Assembly (NCBI RefSeq): GCF_017315735.1
Contig: NZ_JAFLRK010000033.1
Span: 1 to 37,593, forward strand
Source: Paracoccus shandongensis
GTDB lineage: Bacteria > Pseudomonadota > Alphaproteobacteria > Rhodobacterales > Rhodobacteraceae
Direction: 5' to 3'
DNA length: 37,593 nucleotides
Every line of letters starts with the position of its first letter. The first letter of the stretch is position 1. The notes under the pieces are model-generated. The model made no database searches, had not been told where the DNA came from, and saw only the letters and a program-made list of their open reading frames with translations. Shown in pieces: positions 1 through 9,592 of the stretch. Made by a program: the position numbers and the translations under genes.

Positions 1-2046
1 CGGCCCGCTTCCCCCGACCGCGCCGCGATCGAGGCTGCGGCCGCGCGTGCCGAAAAGCCCGGCGTGGCGGCGGGCCCCCGCCGCACCGACCGCGTGCGCC
101 GCGACGTGGCCGGCGACAGCGATGCCAAGGCCAAGGCCAAGGCCGAGGACAGCCGCCGCACCGGCCGCCTGTCCCTGAACCAGGCGCTTGACGGCGAAGG
201 CGGCCGCCAGCGGTCCATGGCCGCGATGAAGCGCAAGCAGGACCGCGCCCGGCAGAAGGCCATGGGCAACGTCCGGCCCGAAAAGCAGGTCCGCGACGTG
301 CAGCTGCCCGAAACCATCGTGGTGTCGGAACTGGCCAACCGCATGGCGGAACGCGCCGCCGATGTGGTCAAGTCGCTGATGAAGATGGGCATGATGGTGT
401 CCATGAACCAGGCCATCGACGCCGACACCGCCGAACTGGTGATCGAGGAATTCGGCCACAAGGCGGTCCGCGTCTCGGACGCCGACGTGGAACAGGTCAT
501 CGACACCGTCCAGGACAAGGCCGAGGATCTGCTGCCCCGCCCGCCGATCGTCACGATCATGGGCCATGTGGACCACGGCAAGACCTCGCTTCTGGATGCG
601 ATCCGCAAGGCGAACGTCGTGTCCGGCGAAGCGGGCGGGATCACCCAGCATATCGGCGCCTATCAGGTCAAGACCGACTCGGGCGCGGTGCTGACCTTCC
701 TGGACACGCCGGGCCACGCGGCCTTCACCTCGATGCGGGCGCGCGGCGCGCAAGTGACCGACATTGTCGTGCTGGTGGTTGCCGCCGACGATGCGGTGAT
801 GCCGCAGACCATCGAGGCGATCAACCACGCCAAGGCGGCCAAGGTGCCGATGATCGTGGCGATCAACAAGATCGACAAGCCCTCGGCCGATCCCGACCGG
901 GTGCGCACCTCGCTGCTGCACCAGGAGGTCGTGGTCGAGAAGATGTCCGGCGACGTGCAGGATGTCGAGGTGTCGGCCAAGACCGGCCAGGGCCTTGACG
1001 AGCTGCTGGAAGCCATCGCCCTGCAGGCCGAGATCCTGGAACTGCAGGCCAACCCCAACCGTCCTGCCCAGGGCGCCGTGATCGAGGCCAAGCTGGACGT
1101 GGGCCGTGGCCCGGTCGCGACCGTCCTGGTCCAGAACGGCACGCTGAAGCGCGGCGACATCTTTGTCGTGGGCGAACAGTGGGGCAAGGTGCGTGCGCTG
1201 ATCAACGACAAGGGCGAGCGCGTGGACGAGGCCGGGCCCTCCGTCCCGGTCGAGGTTCTGGGCCTGGACGGCACCCCCGCCGCGGGCGACGTGCTGAACG
1301 TGGTCGAAACCGAGGCGCAGGCGCGCGAGATCGCCGATTACCGCATCCAGCAGACCAAGGACAAGCGCGCCGCCGCCGGTGCCGCGACCACGCTGGAACA
1401 GCTGATGGCCAAGGCCAAGGCCGATGAAAGCGTGTCCGAACTGCCGGTGGTGGTGAAGGCCGACGTGCAGGGTTCCGCCGAAGCCATCGTGCAGGCCCTG
1501 GAAAAGATCGGCAACGAGGAAGTGCGCGTCCGCGTCCTGCATTACGGCGTCGGCGCGATCACCGAATCCGACGTGGGTCTGGCCGAGGCGTCCAAGGCCC
1601 CGGTCATCGGCTTCAACGTCCGCGCCAATGCCCCGGCCCGCAACTCGGCCAACCAGAAGGGTGTCGAGATCCGCTATTACTCGATCATCTACGACCTGGT
1701 GGACGACATCAAGGCGGCGGCCTCGGGCCTCTTGTCCAACGAAGTGCGCGAGAACTTCATCGGCTATGCCGAAATCCGCGAAGTCTTCCGCGTCACGGGC
1801 GTGGGCAATGTCGCGGGCTGTCTGGTGACCGAAGGCGTGGCGCGTCGTTCGGCGGGCGTGCGCCTGCTGCGCGACAACGTGGTGATCCACGAAGGCACGC
1901 TGAAGACCCTGAAACGCTTCAAGGACGAGGTGAAGGAAGTCATCTCGGGCCAGGAATGCGGCATGGCCTTCGAGAACTACGACGACATCCGCAAGGGCGA
2001 CATCATCGAGATCTTCGAGCGCGAGGAGGTCGAGCGCAGCCTGTAA
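1..2046 (+). CDS. infB: Translation initiation factor IF-2 (5' end outside window)
   Basis: IF-2 is the GTPase that brings formyl-Met-tRNA to the 30S subunit and promotes subunit joining. The reading frame is open from base 1, so the start lies upstream; about 681 residues are visible. GTPase motifs are all present: G1 GHVDHGKT (nt 562-585), G3 DTPGH (703-717) and G4 NKID (865-876). Beta-barrel domains and the C-terminal fMet-tRNA-binding domain follow, up to the stop. The visible N-terminus is Lys/Ala/Arg-rich with KAKAKAE runs, typical of the variable IF-2 N-domain. In many bacteria rbfA and truB follow infB; here a terminator and a convergent small ORF follow instead. Identification is certain; only the start is unknown. 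Confidence 0.98.
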   Translation, partial: RPASPDRAAIEAAAARAEKPGVAAGPRRTDRVRRDVAGDSDAKAKAKAEDSRRTGRLSLNQALDGEGGRQRSMAAMKRKQDRARQKAMGNVRPEKQVRDVQLPETIVVSELANRMAERAADVVKSLMKMGMMVSMNQAIDADTAELVIEEFGHKAVRVSDADVEQVIDTVQDKAEDLLPRPPIVTIMGHVDHGKTSLLDAIRKANVVSGEAGGITQHIGAYQVKTDSGAVLTFLDTPGHAAFTSMRARGAQVTDIVVLVVAADDAVMPQTIEAINHAKAAKVPMIVAINKIDKPSADPDRVRTSLLHQEVVVEKMSGDVQDVEVSAKTGQGLDELLEAIALQAEILELQANPNRPAQGAVIEAKLDVGRGPVATVLVQNGTLKRGDIFVVGEQWGKVRALINDKGERVDEAGPSVPVEVLGLDGTPAAGDVLNVVETEAQAREIADYRIQQTKDKRAAAGAATTLEQLMAKAKADESVSELPVVVKADVQGSAEAIVQALEKIGNEEVRVRVLHYGVGAITESDVGLAEASKAPVIGFNVRANAPARNSANQKGVEIRYYSIIYDLVDDIKAAASGLLSNEVRENFIGYAEIREVFRVTGVGNVAGCLVTEGVARRSAGVRLLRDNVVIHEGTLKTLKRFKDEVKEVISGQECGMAFENYDDIRKGDIIEIFEREEVERSL

Positions 2047-2073
2047 GGCGGCGGCTCGATCGGCCCGGAATGG

Positions 2074-2103
2074 AAAGGGGCGGCCCGATGGCCGCCCCTT
2101 TTG
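2074..2103 (+). terminator. Rho-independent terminator of infB
   Basis: A perfect 12-bp stem, AAAGGGGCGGCC (2074-2085) paired with GGCCGCCCCTTT (2090-2101), has a 4-base CGAT loop and is followed by TTTTGTTTG. It starts 28 bp after the infB stop. On the other strand the trailing T-run is weak (TTTCC), so it should work mainly for infB, though it may also serve the convergent 42-aa ORF ending at 2124. Confidence 0.9.
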
Positions 2104-2123
2104 TTTGTCGTGGTGCCTTTGGT

Positions 2124-2252
2124 TCAGCGCGTGACCGGCTTTCCTTCAAAGGTGCGTTTGCCGATGCGAACGACCATGTTCCCGTTGGGGGCCAGACATT
2201 CGAAAAGCCCCTGGACAAGAATATGGCTGCCGATGGAGATCGTGCGAATCAT
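2124..2252 (-). CDS. Small 42-aa protein of unknown function
   Basis: A short ORF starting MIRTISIGSHILVQG and ending GKPVTR reads toward the infB terminator. I do not recognise a named family. The case for a real gene is an ATG start with a good ribosome site (AGAGGG about 7 nt upstream on the minus strand), a protein-like composition with alternating hydrophobic residues suggesting a small beta-rich fold, and a position between a terminator and an upstream AT-richer stretch (about 2253-2372) that could hold its promoter. It has no signal peptide, membrane segment or cysteine motif apart from a single Cys. I have an impression of similar ~40-aa hypothetical proteins in Rhodobacteraceae, but that needs a database search. 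Confidence 0.6.
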   Translation of the reverse strand: MIRTISIGSHILVQGLFECLAPNGNMVVRIGKRTFEGKPVTR

Positions 2253-2372
2253 GTCAAGCCCTCTTGTTCCCTCTGGCTTCAGAGTGGCATGAAAGCGTTC
2301 ACAAGGAATTAACGAAGCGGCGATCTACGACATTTTGCGGGCAGTTTGGAAAAACGGCCCGGATTTGCGACT

Positions 2373-2771
2373 TCAAAGCCACATCTGCAACATCGGGATC
2401 AGCGGCACGTCGGCTGGCGGCATGGGGTAGTTGCGCAAATCGGCGGCACGGACCCAGGCCAGTTGCTGCCCTTCCCGCGGATGGGCGATTCCCTGCCAGC
2501 GGCGGCAGGCGAAGACCGGCATCAGCAGGTGGAAATCGGGATAGCCGTGGCTGGCAAAGGTCAGGGGCGCCAGGCACGAGGTCCAGGTGTCGATGCCCAG
2601 CTCCTCGTGCAGTTCGCGGATCAGGGCGGCCTCGGGCGTTTCTCCCGGCTCGACCTTGCCGCCGGGAAATTCCCACAGGCCCGCCATCGACTTGCCTTTC
2701 GGGCGCTGCGCCAGAAGCACGCGCCCGTCGGCGTCGATCAGCGCCACGGCGGCGACAAGGACCGTCTTCAC
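2373..2771 (-). CDS. mutT: Nudix hydrolase, MutT-type 8-oxo-dGTP diphosphatase
   Basis: A protein of about 132 aa, matching the usual MutT length. MutT removes oxidised dGTP from the nucleotide pool and so prevents A:T to C:G transversions. The Nudix box spans residues 38-60 (G38 x5 E44 x7 R52-E-L-x-E-E-L-G), preceded by the MutT-like LWEFPGGK. The start is GTG at 2771, which overlaps the argJ stop as GTGA; an upstream extension in the same frame would run deep into argJ and is not needed. It is the last gene of the isomerase-argJ-mutT minus-strand operon and is probably translationally coupled to argJ. Other Nudix substrates cannot be excluded from sequence alone. Confidence 0.9.
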   Translation of the reverse strand: MKTVLVAAVALIDADGRVLLAQRPKGKSMAGLWEFPGGKVEPGETPEAALIRELHEELGIDTWTSCLAPLTFASHGYPDFHLLMPVFACRRWQGIAHPREGQQLAWVRAADLRNYPMPPADVPLIPMLQMWL

Positions 2772-4024
2772 GACCGATAATCGGCGTTGATGTCGATATA
2801 GCCGTGGGTCAGGTCGCAGGTCCACACCGTCCGCGCGCCCTGCCCCAAGCCCAGATCGACGGCGATCACCAGATCCTGCCGCTTCATGTAGGCGCTGGCC
2901 CTGGCCTCGTCATAGGAGGGCGAGCGCCAGCCGTTTTCGGCCAGGACCATGTCGCCGAAGCGGATGGTCAGGCGGTCGCGGTCGGCCTGCGCCCCCGACT
3001 TGCCGACGGCGGCAACGATGCGGCCCCAGTTCGCGTCCTCGCCCGCGATGGCAGTCTTGACCAGCGGCGAGTTGGCGATGGCCATGGCGACCTTGTGGGC
3101 ATCGGCGTCCGAGGCCGCGCCCGTCACCTGCACCTCGACGAATTTCGTCGCGCCCTCGCCGTCGCGGACCACAAGCTGCGCCAGGTCGCGCATGACGCCG
3201 TGCAGGGCGGTCACGAAGGCCGCGCCCACGCCGCTCTCAAGCGACGTGATCGGCGCGGCAGGGCTGCGCCCCGTCGCCGCCAGGATCAGCGCGTCCGAGG
3301 TCGAGGTGTCGCTGTCCACCGTGATCGCGTTGAAGGTCGTGTCCAGCCCCGACGACAGCGCCTGCTGCAACAAGGGCGCGGCGATGGCGGCATCGGTGAA
3401 GACATAGACCAGCATCGTCGCCATGTCGGGCGCGATCATGCCCGATCCCTTGGCGATGCCCGCGATGCGGATCGGACCGCCCTCGCCTTCGATCACCGCC
3501 GAGGCCCCCTTGGGGAAGGTATCCGTCGTCATGATCGCGCGGGCCGCGTCGGCAATGCCGCCCGCGTCCAGCGATGCCGCCAGAGCCCCCACGATTGCGA
3601 CGATCCGGTCATGGGGCAACGGTTCCCCGATCACCCCGGTCGAGGACGAGAACACCCGACCCGCCGGAACGCCCGTGGCCCGCGCCACCGCGCCCGTCAC
3701 GGCATCCACCGATTCCTGGCCCTGCGCGCCGGTGAAGGCATTGGCGTTGCCGGAATTGACGATGATCGCCGCGCCCTCGGGCGCATCGCCGCCCCCGGCC
3801 AGCTTGGCCTGGTTGTCCAGGATGCAGGCCGCGCGGGTGGACGACCGGGTAAAGGCCCCGGCCAGGGTCGATCCCGGCGCGATGCGGATCAGGGTCACGT
3901 CGGTGCGGTCCTGATACTTCACGCCTGCGGCACCGCTGGCGAATTCGACGCCCGCGATCACCGGCAGGTCGGGAAAGCGCGCGGGCGCCAGGGGCGAGAC
4001 GGAAAGCCCGGCCTTGCCCATCAT
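2768..4024 (-). CDS. argJ: Bifunctional ornithine acetyltransferase / glutamate N-acetyltransferase
   Basis: ArgJ recycles the acetyl group from N-acetylornithine to glutamate in arginine biosynthesis, and in bifunctional forms also uses acetyl-CoA. The protein is about 418 aa, normal for the family. It contains the self-cleavage motif ATML at 202-205, where Thr203 becomes the N-terminal nucleophile of the beta chain. NSGNANAFTG near residue 90 and the SSTGVIG segment near 137 are also typical. The start ATG at 4024 overlaps the isomerase stop (ATGA); a second ATG follows immediately at 4021. A GGAG ribosome site lies about 7 nt upstream. argH elsewhere in the window belongs to the same pathway but is not in this operon. 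Confidence 0.96.
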   Translation of the reverse strand: MMGKAGLSVSPLAPARFPDLPVIAGVEFASGAAGVKYQDRTDVTLIRIAPGSTLAGAFTRSSTRAACILDNQAKLAGGGDAPEGAAIIVNSGNANAFTGAQGQESVDAVTGAVARATGVPAGRVFSSSTGVIGEPLPHDRIVAIVGALAASLDAGGIADAARAIMTTDTFPKGASAVIEGEGGPIRIAGIAKGSGMIAPDMATMLVYVFTDAAIAAPLLQQALSSGLDTTFNAITVDSDTSTSDALILAATGRSPAAPITSLESGVGAAFVTALHGVMRDLAQLVVRDGEGATKFVEVQVTGAASDADAHKVAMAIANSPLVKTAIAGEDANWGRIVAAVGKSGAQADRDRLTIRFGDMVLAENGWRSPSYDEARASAYMKRQDLVIAVDLGLGQGARTVWTCDLTHGYIDINADYRS

Positions 4025-4857
4025 TCGGCCTCCAGCAGATCGGTCTTGCCAAGCCATGCGGGGTCGATGCCTTCGGTCTTCTCGACCGTCGCCTCGCCGG
4101 TCAGGCGCTGGATTTCCGCCTGCACCTTGTCGCGCAGCACCATCTGGCTGATCTGGTCGCGCACGTCCTCAAGCTTGGGGGCCTCGCGCATCCGCGTGTC
4201 GTTCAGCTTGATGACGTGCCAGCCGAATTCGGTCTGCACCGGATCCGAGATCTGGCCCTTTTCCATCCCGGCCACCGCGTCGGCAAAGGGCTTGACCATC
4301 TGGTCGGCGGAAAACCACCCCAGGTCGCCCTTGTTCGGACCGCTGGGCCCGGTCGAGTTCTGCTCGGCCAGCGTGCCGAAATCGGCGCCGCCGTCCAGCT
4401 GGGCCTTGATGCCCTTCGCCTTTTCCTCGGTATCGACCAGGATATGGGCGGCGGAATATTCGGTCGTGGGCTCGGCTGACGCGAACAGCCCGTCATAGGC
4501 GGCCTGGATTTCCTGATCCGTGGGCTGGGCCTTGGTCACCTCGGCGATGGCGGCGGCGGCCAGCGTGTTGCGGCGCTGGATTTCCAGCTGCGCGCGCACG
4601 CCGGCGCTTTCCTTGCCCGCACCGGCCACGGCGGTCTGCTGGATCAGCTGGTCCAGCATCATTTCATACAGCGCGGCGTCGCCCATGGCGGCCATCTGGG
4701 GATCCTGGGACGCGGCTTCCTTCATCACGATCATCTCGCCCAGGGTGATGGGCGTGCCGTTGACGGTGGCCACGACCGTGTCGGCGCCCTTGTCCTGCGC
4801 CAGGACGGCCAGCGGCGCGGCGGCCAGAAGGGCGGCCAGGATCGAGGTCTTCAGCAT
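4021..4857 (-). CDS. Periplasmic parvulin-type peptidyl-prolyl cis-trans isomerase
   Basis: A 278-aa protein with a Sec signal peptide (residues 1-20, cleavage after AVLA) and a parvulin/rotamase domain at about 134-221: AAHIL, the GPNKGDLGWF stretch and FGWHVIKL are family hallmarks. The N-terminal helical region (about 25-125) and short C-terminal tail resemble PrsA/SurA-like chaperone segments. It likely assists folding of exported proteins in the periplasm. The start is ATG at 4857 with AAGGA about 7 nt upstream. It diverges from secA, so export and periplasmic folding genes sit back to back, and it heads the argJ-mutT operon. The frame stays open far upstream only because it mirrors secA. 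Confidence 0.93.
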   Translation of the reverse strand: MLKTSILAALLAAAPLAVLAQDKGADTVVATVNGTPITLGEMIVMKEAASQDPQMAAMGDAALYEMMLDQLIQQTAVAGAGKESAGVRAQLEIQRRNTLAAAAIAEVTKAQPTDQEIQAAYDGLFASAEPTTEYSAAHILVDTEEKAKGIKAQLDGGADFGTLAEQNSTGPSGPNKGDLGWFSADQMVKPFADAVAGMEKGQISDPVQTEFGWHVIKLNDTRMREAPKLEDVRDQISQMVLRDKVQAEIQRLTGEATVEKTEGIDPAWLGKTDLLEAE

Positions 4858-4898
4858 GGGGATTCCTTCGCTCAGAGCGGCCCATGCACGGGCCAGCG

Positions 4899-4927
4899 TT
4901 GACAGTGGGGCAGGCGAGGCATAGATC
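4899..4927 (+). promoter_or_regulatory. Predicted sigma-70-type promoter of secA
   Basis: A perfect -35 box TTGACA (4899-4904) is followed by a 17-bp spacer and TAGATC (4922-4927, four of six matches to TATAAT). It lies in the 198-bp divergent gap between the isomerase and secA and points at secA, giving a leader of roughly 120 nt. This is prediction only; no start site is known. Confidence 0.6.
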
Positions 4928-5055
4928 CCGGTCCAACTCCGTGGAAGGCGCCGCCGCCGCTTTCGTTCAGGCCCCTGATACGGCAATGCGGCAGGTCGCG
5001 GCAAGTGGGCCCGGCCGGATACGCCTTTCCCAACAACGTGATTGCGAAGGTCTAT

Positions 5056-7773
5056 ATGCTCGGCATCGGTAATCTGGCGAAGAAGGTCTTTGGAAGCCCC
5101 AATGACCGCAAGGTCAAGGGAACGCGCGGGCTGGTGGCCCGCATCAACGCGCTGGAGGATCAGTTCCGCCCGCTGTCTGATCAGCAACTGGTCGAGAAGA
5201 CCCGCGAGTTCCAGACCCGCGTGGCGGGGGGCGAGAGCTTGGACGACATCCTGCCCGAAGCCTTCGCCAACTGCCGCGAGGGCGCGCGCCGCGCCCTGGG
5301 CCTGCGGGCCTTCGACGTGCAGCTGATGGGCGGCATCTTCCTGCACCAGGGCAACATCGCCGAGATGAAGACGGGCGAGGGCAAGACCCTGGTCGCGACC
5401 TTCCCGGCCTATCTGAACGCGCTGACCGGCAAGGGCGTCCATATCGTCACCGTCAACGACTATCTGGCGAAACGCGACGCCGACTGGATGGGCAAGGTGT
5501 TCCGCCAGCTGGGCCTGACCACGGGCGTGGTCTATCCCTTCCAGCCCGAGCCCGAGAAGCGTCAGGCCTATGCCGCCGACGTGACCTATGCCACCAACAA
5601 CGAGCTGGGCTTCGACTACCTTCGCGACAACATGAAGGGCAGCGTCGAGGAAATGGTCCAGCGCGGCCACAACTTCGCCATCGTGGACGAGGTGGACAGT
5701 ATCCTGATCGACGAGGCGCGCACGCCGCTGATCATTTCGGGCCCGTCGCAGGACCGCAGCGAGCTGTATGTCACGCTGAACCAGTACATCCCGCTTCTGA
5801 CCGAAGAGCATTACAAGCTGGACGAGAAGGCCCGCAACGCCACCTTCACCGAGGAAGGCAACGAGTTCCTGGAAACCCGCCTGCAGGCCGACGGCATTCT
5901 GCCCCCGGACCAGACGCTGTATGACCCGGAATCGACCACCATCGTCCATCACGCCAATCAGGCCCTGCGCGCCTGGAAACTGTTCAACAAGGACCAGCAC
6001 TACATGGTCCGCGACGGCGAGGTGATGCTGATCGACGAATTCACCGGCCGGATGATGAAGGGCCGCCGCCTGTCCGACGGTCTGCACCAGGCGATCGAGG
6101 CCAAGGAAGGCGTGACCATCCAGCCGGAAAACGTCACGCTGGCCAGCGTCACCTTCCAGAACTACTTCCGGCTTTACAACAAGCTGGCGGGCATGACCGG
6201 CACGGCGGCAACCGAGGCCGAGGAATTCGCCGAAATCTACAAGCTGGGCGTGGTCGAGGTGCCCACCAACCGGGGCGTCGCGCGCGTGGACGAACACGAC
6301 CGCGTGTATCGCACCGCGGCCGAGAAATACGCCGCCGTGATCGAGGCGATCAAGGACGCCCATGCCAAGGGCCAGCCCACCCTGGTCGGCACCACCAGCA
6401 TCGAGAAATCGGAAATGCTGTCGGCCATGCTGCAAAAGGAAGGCATCCCCCACAACGTCCTGAACGCCCGCCAGCACGAGGCCGAGGCGCAGATCGTGGC
6501 CGACGCGGGCAAGCCCGGCGCCGTCACCATCGCCACCAACATGGCCGGGCGCGGCACCGACATCCAGTTGGGCGGCAACGTGGAAATGAAGGTGCTGGAG
6601 GCGCTGAAGGCCGACCCCGAAGCGAACCCCGACGACATCCGCGCCCGGATCGAGGCCGAACACGCCGCCGACAAGGAAAAGGTTCTGGCCTCGGGCGGGT
6701 TGTTCGTGCTGGGCACCGAACGCCATGAATCCCGCCGCATCGACAACCAGCTGCGCGGCCGTTCGGGGCGTCAGGGCGACCCCGGCCGGTCGCTGTTCTT
6801 CCTGTCGCTGGACGACGACCTGATGCGGATCTTCGGCTCCGAACGGCTGGACAAGGTCCTGTCCACCCTGGGCATGAAGGAAGGCGAGGCCATCGTCCAC
6901 CCCTGGGTCAACAAGTCGCTGGAACGCGCCCAGGCCAAGGTCGAGGGCCGCAACTTCGACATCCGCAAGCAATTGCTGAAATTCGACGACGTGATGAACG
7001 ACCAGCGCAAGGCGATCTTCAGCCAGCGCCGCGAGATCATGGACAGCACCGAGGTGGGAGAGATCACCGCCGACATGCGCCACCAGGTGATCGACGACCT
7101 GATCGACGAACACATGCCGCCGAAATCCTATCCCGAACAATGGGATCTGGAGGGGCTGAAGACCGCCATCCGCGAACGGCTGAACATGAACCTGCCCGTC
7201 GCCGACTGGGCGGCCGAGGAAGGCGTGGACCAGGACATCATCCGCGAACGGATCGAACAGGCGACCGACACCTATCAGGCGGACAAGGCCGCCGCCTTCG
7301 GTGCGGAAAACATGCGCCAGATCGAAAAGCAGGTGCTGTTGCAGATGATCGACGGGAAATGGCGCGACCACCTGCTGACGCTGGAACACCTGCGGTCGGT
7401 CGTGGGCTTCCGCGGCTATGCGCAGCGCGATCCCCTGTCCGAATACAAGACCGAGGCCTTCCAGCTGTTCGAGACGATGCTGGACAGTCTGCGCTTCGAC
7501 GTGACGCAGCGCCTGGCGCAAATCCGCCCCCTGACCGAGGCCGAGCGCGAGGACATGCTGCGCCAGATGGCCCAGCAACAGAAGGCCGCGCAGGAACACC
7601 TGACCATGGAACACGGCGCGGAACGCCAGTCCGACGATGACGCGGTGACGCCCGAACCGCTGGTCCAGGGCTTTGACGAACAGGATCCCGCCACCTGGGG
7701 CAACCCCTCGCGCAACGACCCCTGCCCCTGCGGGTCCGGCAAGAAGTTCAAGCATTGCCACGGCGCGATATGA
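5056..7773 (+). CDS. secA: Preprotein translocase ATPase SecA
   Basis: SecA is the motor that pushes unfolded preproteins through SecYEG. The protein is 905 aa, the normal full length. Walker A is GEGKT (about 107-111), with the [11 protein letters not shown]alker B region, [14 protein letters not shown] motif and the [10 protein letters not shown] region all intact. The C-terminus carries the SEC-C zinc motif [14 protein letters not shown] (C890, C892, C901, H902) that binds SecB and lipids. ATG at 5056 is chosen because the protein then begins [14 protein letters not shown] as in the family and GAAGG precedes it; in-frame upstream codons exist from 5005 but lack support. It is transcribed alone from the divergent promoter region. 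Confidence 0.98.
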   Translation: MLGIGNLAKKVFGSPNDRKVKGTRGLVARINALEDQFRPLSDQQLVEKTREFQTRVAGGESLDDILPEAFANCREGARRALGLRAFDVQLMGGIFLHQGNIAEMKTGEGKTLVATFPAYLNALTGKGVHIVTVNDYLAKRDADWMGKVFRQLGLTTGVVYPFQPEPEKRQAYAADVTYATNNELGFDYLRDNMKGSVEEMVQRGHNFAIVDEVDSILIDEARTPLIISGPSQDRSELYVTLNQYIPLLTEEHYKLDEKARNATFTEEGNEFLETRLQADGILPPDQTLYDPESTTIVHHANQALRAWKLFNKDQHYMVRDGEVMLIDEFTGRMMKGRRLSDGLHQAIEAKEGVTIQPENVTLASVTFQNYFRLYNKLAGMTGTAATEAEEFAEIYKLGVVEVPTNRGVARVDEHDRVYRTAAEKYAAVIEAIKDAHAKGQPTLVGTTSIEKSEMLSAMLQKEGIPHNVLNARQHEAEAQIVADAGKPGAVTIATNMAGRGTDIQLGGNVEMKVLEALKADPEANPDDIRARIEAEHAADKEKVLASGGLFVLGTERHESRRIDNQLRGRSGRQGDPGRSLFFLSLDDDLMRIFGSERLDKVLSTLGMKEGEAIVHPWVNKSLERAQAKVEGRNFDIRKQLLKFDDVMNDQRKAIFSQRREIMDSTEVGEITADMRHQVIDDLIDEHMPPKSYPEQWDLEGLKTAIRERLNMNLPVADWAAEEGVDQDIIRERIEQATDTYQADKAAAFGAENMRQIEKQVLLQMIDGKWRDHLLTLEHLRSVVGFRGYAQRDPLSEYKTEAFQLFETMLDSLRFDVTQRLAQIRPLTEAEREDMLRQMAQQQKAAQEHLTMEHGAERQSDDDAVTPEPLVQGFDEQDPATWGNPSRNDPCPCGSGKKFKHCHGAI

Positions 7774-7806
7774 CCGTGCGTCCCGTCGCGGCCGGCGGCT
7801 TGGCGT

Positions 7807-7825
7807 CCCCCCTTGCCCTGGGGGA
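7807..7825 (+). promoter_or_regulatory. Ribosome-binding site predicted inside a hairpin
   Basis: CCCCCC (7807-7812) can pair with GGGGG (7820-7824) across a TTGCCCT loop. The G-run, GGGGGA, is also the only good Shine-Dalgarno sequence for the downstream GTG start at 7833, 7 nt away. The pairing would hide that ribosome site. No T-run follows, so it is a poor terminator for secA. Confidence 0.4.
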
Positions 7826-7832
7826 TTAGCCG

Positions 7833-8582
7833 GTGCTGGATTTCGGTGGGCTCGTCTATCTCGATGTCCAGAAGACCGGCTCGACCTTCGTCACCGCTTT
7901 CCTGAGGGCGGCGTGCCGCCTGCCCGAGCGGCGGTTCAGCCAGCATCGCCCGGTCCGTTACGATTATGATCCATCGGCGGTTCATGTCATCTCGGTCCGG
8001 GATCCGCTGGCGCAATACCTGTCGCTTTACCGATACGGGCTGGATGGCCGGGGCGGGCTGCACCACCGCCTCGTCCAGCTCGGCTGCGGCGAGATTTACC
8101 GGCCGACCCAGGACGGGTTCGAGGAATTCGTGCAGATCCTGCTGGATCCCGAATACTCGGGCGCGCTGCATGACGACTTCGTGGCCCCGGCCAAGACCCT
8201 GGGCATCGGCTTCATGACCTTTCGCCACCTGCTGCTGGCCTTGCGCTGGCCCCTGGCGACGCTTGCCGACACGCCGCCTGATGCGCTGTTGGGCCGCTAC
8301 CGCAAACGCCGCATCTGGACCGACGTGCTTTGGCAGGAAACCCTTTCCGACGACCTGCGCAAGCTCGTCGCGCGCTACCCCGATCTTTTCGATCCCGAAA
8401 AGGCCGAGGACTTCCTGGTCCGAAACGACAAGATCAACATCGCGGAAACCGCAGGGGGCTTGCAAGCCACGCTTGGGCCCGACACGATGATGAAGCTGTG
8501 CCGGCGTGAGCACCTGCTTTACCGCAAGTTCTATCCGCACAAATATCAGCGCCTTGTGGCGCAGTTCAGCCCGCAGCCTTGA
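7833..8582 (+). CDS. Sulfotransferase-like protein (PAPS-binding fold)
   Basis: A 249-aa cytosolic protein with no signal peptide or membrane segment. The N-terminal QKTGSTF (residues 13-19) matches the 5'-phosphosulfate-binding loop of sulfotransferases, and VISVRDPLAQYLSLYRYG (52-69, with R56 and S64) matches the 3'-phosphate-binding motif. From family knowledge such enzymes move sulfate from PAPS to a sugar, lipid or other small acceptor; the acceptor here cannot be predicted. The start is GTG at 7833 behind GGGGGA, itself in a possible hairpin. It stands alone between secA and the convergent fmt, with no sulfate-activation or glycosyltransferase genes nearby. Function beyond the fold is uncertain. 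Confidence 0.75.
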   Translation: MLDFGGLVYLDVQKTGSTFVTAFLRAACRLPERRFSQHRPVRYDYDPSAVHVISVRDPLAQYLSLYRYGLDGRGGLHHRLVQLGCGEIYRPTQDGFEEFVQILLDPEYSGALHDDFVAPAKTLGIGFMTFRHLLLALRWPLATLADTPPDALLGRYRKRRIWTDVLWQETLSDDLRKLVARYPDLFDPEKAEDFLVRNDKINIAETAGGLQATLGPDTMMKLCRREHLLYRKFYPHKYQRLVAQFSPQP

Positions 8583-8637
8583 TCGGCTGACCCCAGCCGG
8601 TCAGGCCCGCAAGGTGGGGTTCCCTCCCGCCAGCCCC

Positions 8638-9531
8638 CTAATCAAACCGCGCCGGAAGCCCCCACCCGCGCAGCAGTTCCCCCGCAGCCATCGGCTTCTT
8701 TCCCGACCGCTGCGCCTCCAGCACCTCGACCGCGCCGTCCCCGCAGGCGACCGCAAACCCCGACAACACCTGCCCCGGCGCCCCCTGCCCCGCGACAACG
8801 CGGCTGCGCAGCAGCTTTACCCGCTCGCCCGCGATCTCGCACCAGGCGCCGGGAAAGGGCGACAGCCCCCGGATCAGCCGGTCCACCTCGACAGCCGGGC
8901 GCGACCAGTCCACCCGCGCCTCGGCCTTGTCGATCTTGGCGGCATAGGTCACGCCGTCTGCCGCCTGCGGCACGGTGGGCAAGGGCAGCCGGTCCAGCAC
9001 GTCGACGACCAGCGCCGCCCCCATCACGGCCAGCCGGTCGTGCAGGTCGGCGGTGGTTTCCTCGGCCCCGATCCCCGTCCGGGCACAGGCCAGCACCGGC
9101 CCGGTATCCAGCCCCGCCTCCATCTGCATGATGGCGACGCCGGTTTCCGCATCCCCTGCCATCACCGCCCGATGGATCGGCGCCGCCCCCCGCCAGCGCG
9201 GCAGCAAGGACGCATGGATGTTCAGGCACCCCAACCGGGGCGCATCCAGCACCGGCTGCGGCAGGATCAGGCCGTAAGCCACGACCACCGCCACATCGGC
9301 CTGCAAAGCCGCAAACGCTGCCTGCTCATCCTCGTCCCGCAGCCGCAGCGGCGTGCGCACGGCGATCCCCCACTCCTCCGCCGCGCTCTGCACCGCCGAG
9401 GGACGCGGCTTCTGCCCCCGCCCCGCCGCCCGAGGCGGCTGCGAATAGACCGCCACCACCTCATGCCGCGCCGCGATGGCGCGCAAGGCGGGCACCGAAA
9501 ACTCGGGCGTTCCCATGAAGATCACGCGCAT
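8638..9531 (-). CDS. fmt: Methionyl-tRNA formyltransferase
   Basis: Fmt formylates the initiator Met-tRNA using 10-formyl-tetrahydrofolate. The protein is 297 aa, slightly shorter than the roughly 310 of E. coli. It starts [16 protein letters not shown], has the formyl-transfer residues N104, H106 and D142, and the tRNA-contacting [12 protein letters not shown] loop at 109-118. A C-terminal OB-like domain covers about 200-297. The start is ATG at 9531 with GGAGG 6 nt upstream. It is the third gene of the minus-strand cluster deformylase, deformylase-like, fmt, which pairs addition and removal of the formyl group. An AATATCCC-type repeat lies in the 60-bp gap before it. Confidence 0.97.
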   Translation of the reverse strand: MRVIFMGTPEFSVPALRAIAARHEVVAVYSQPPRAAGRGQKPRPSAVQSAAEEWGIAVRTPLRLRDEDEQAAFAALQADVAVVVAYGLILPQPVLDAPRLGCLNIHASLLPRWRGAAPIHRAVMAGDAETGVAIMQMEAGLDTGPVLACARTGIGAEETTADLHDRLAVMGAALVVDVLDRLPLPTVPQAADGVTYAAKIDKAEARVDWSRPAVEVDRLIRGLSPFPGAWCEIAGERVKLLRSRVVAGQGAPGQVLSGFAVACGDGAVEVLEAQRSGKKPMAAGELLRGWGLPARFD

Positions 9532-9544
9532 CCTGCCTCCTGCA

Positions 9545-9592
9545 TTGGACCATAAATATCCCGGGGGTCCGGGGGCTGGCCCCCGGCTTTCC
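9545..9592. repeat. AATATCCC palindromic intergenic repeat, copy 1
   Basis: The copy reads TTGGACCATAAATATCCC, then GGGGGTCC, then a hairpin CCGGGGG (9569-9575) / CCCCCGG (9580-9586) with a 4-base loop, then CTTTCC. It lies between the deformylase-like gene and fmt. The same architecture recurs at 12424-12472 and 19188-19223. Only in this copy is the hairpin followed by a short T-run on the plus strand, which is antisense to the flanking genes. Confidence 0.8.

Noticed and set aside
4021..7761. A 1246-aa open frame on the minus strand across secA
   Set aside because: It is the extension of the isomerase frame through the antisense of secA. Codon use in high-GC DNA leaves this frame free of stops. 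Only the 4021-4857 part has a signal peptide and family motifs.
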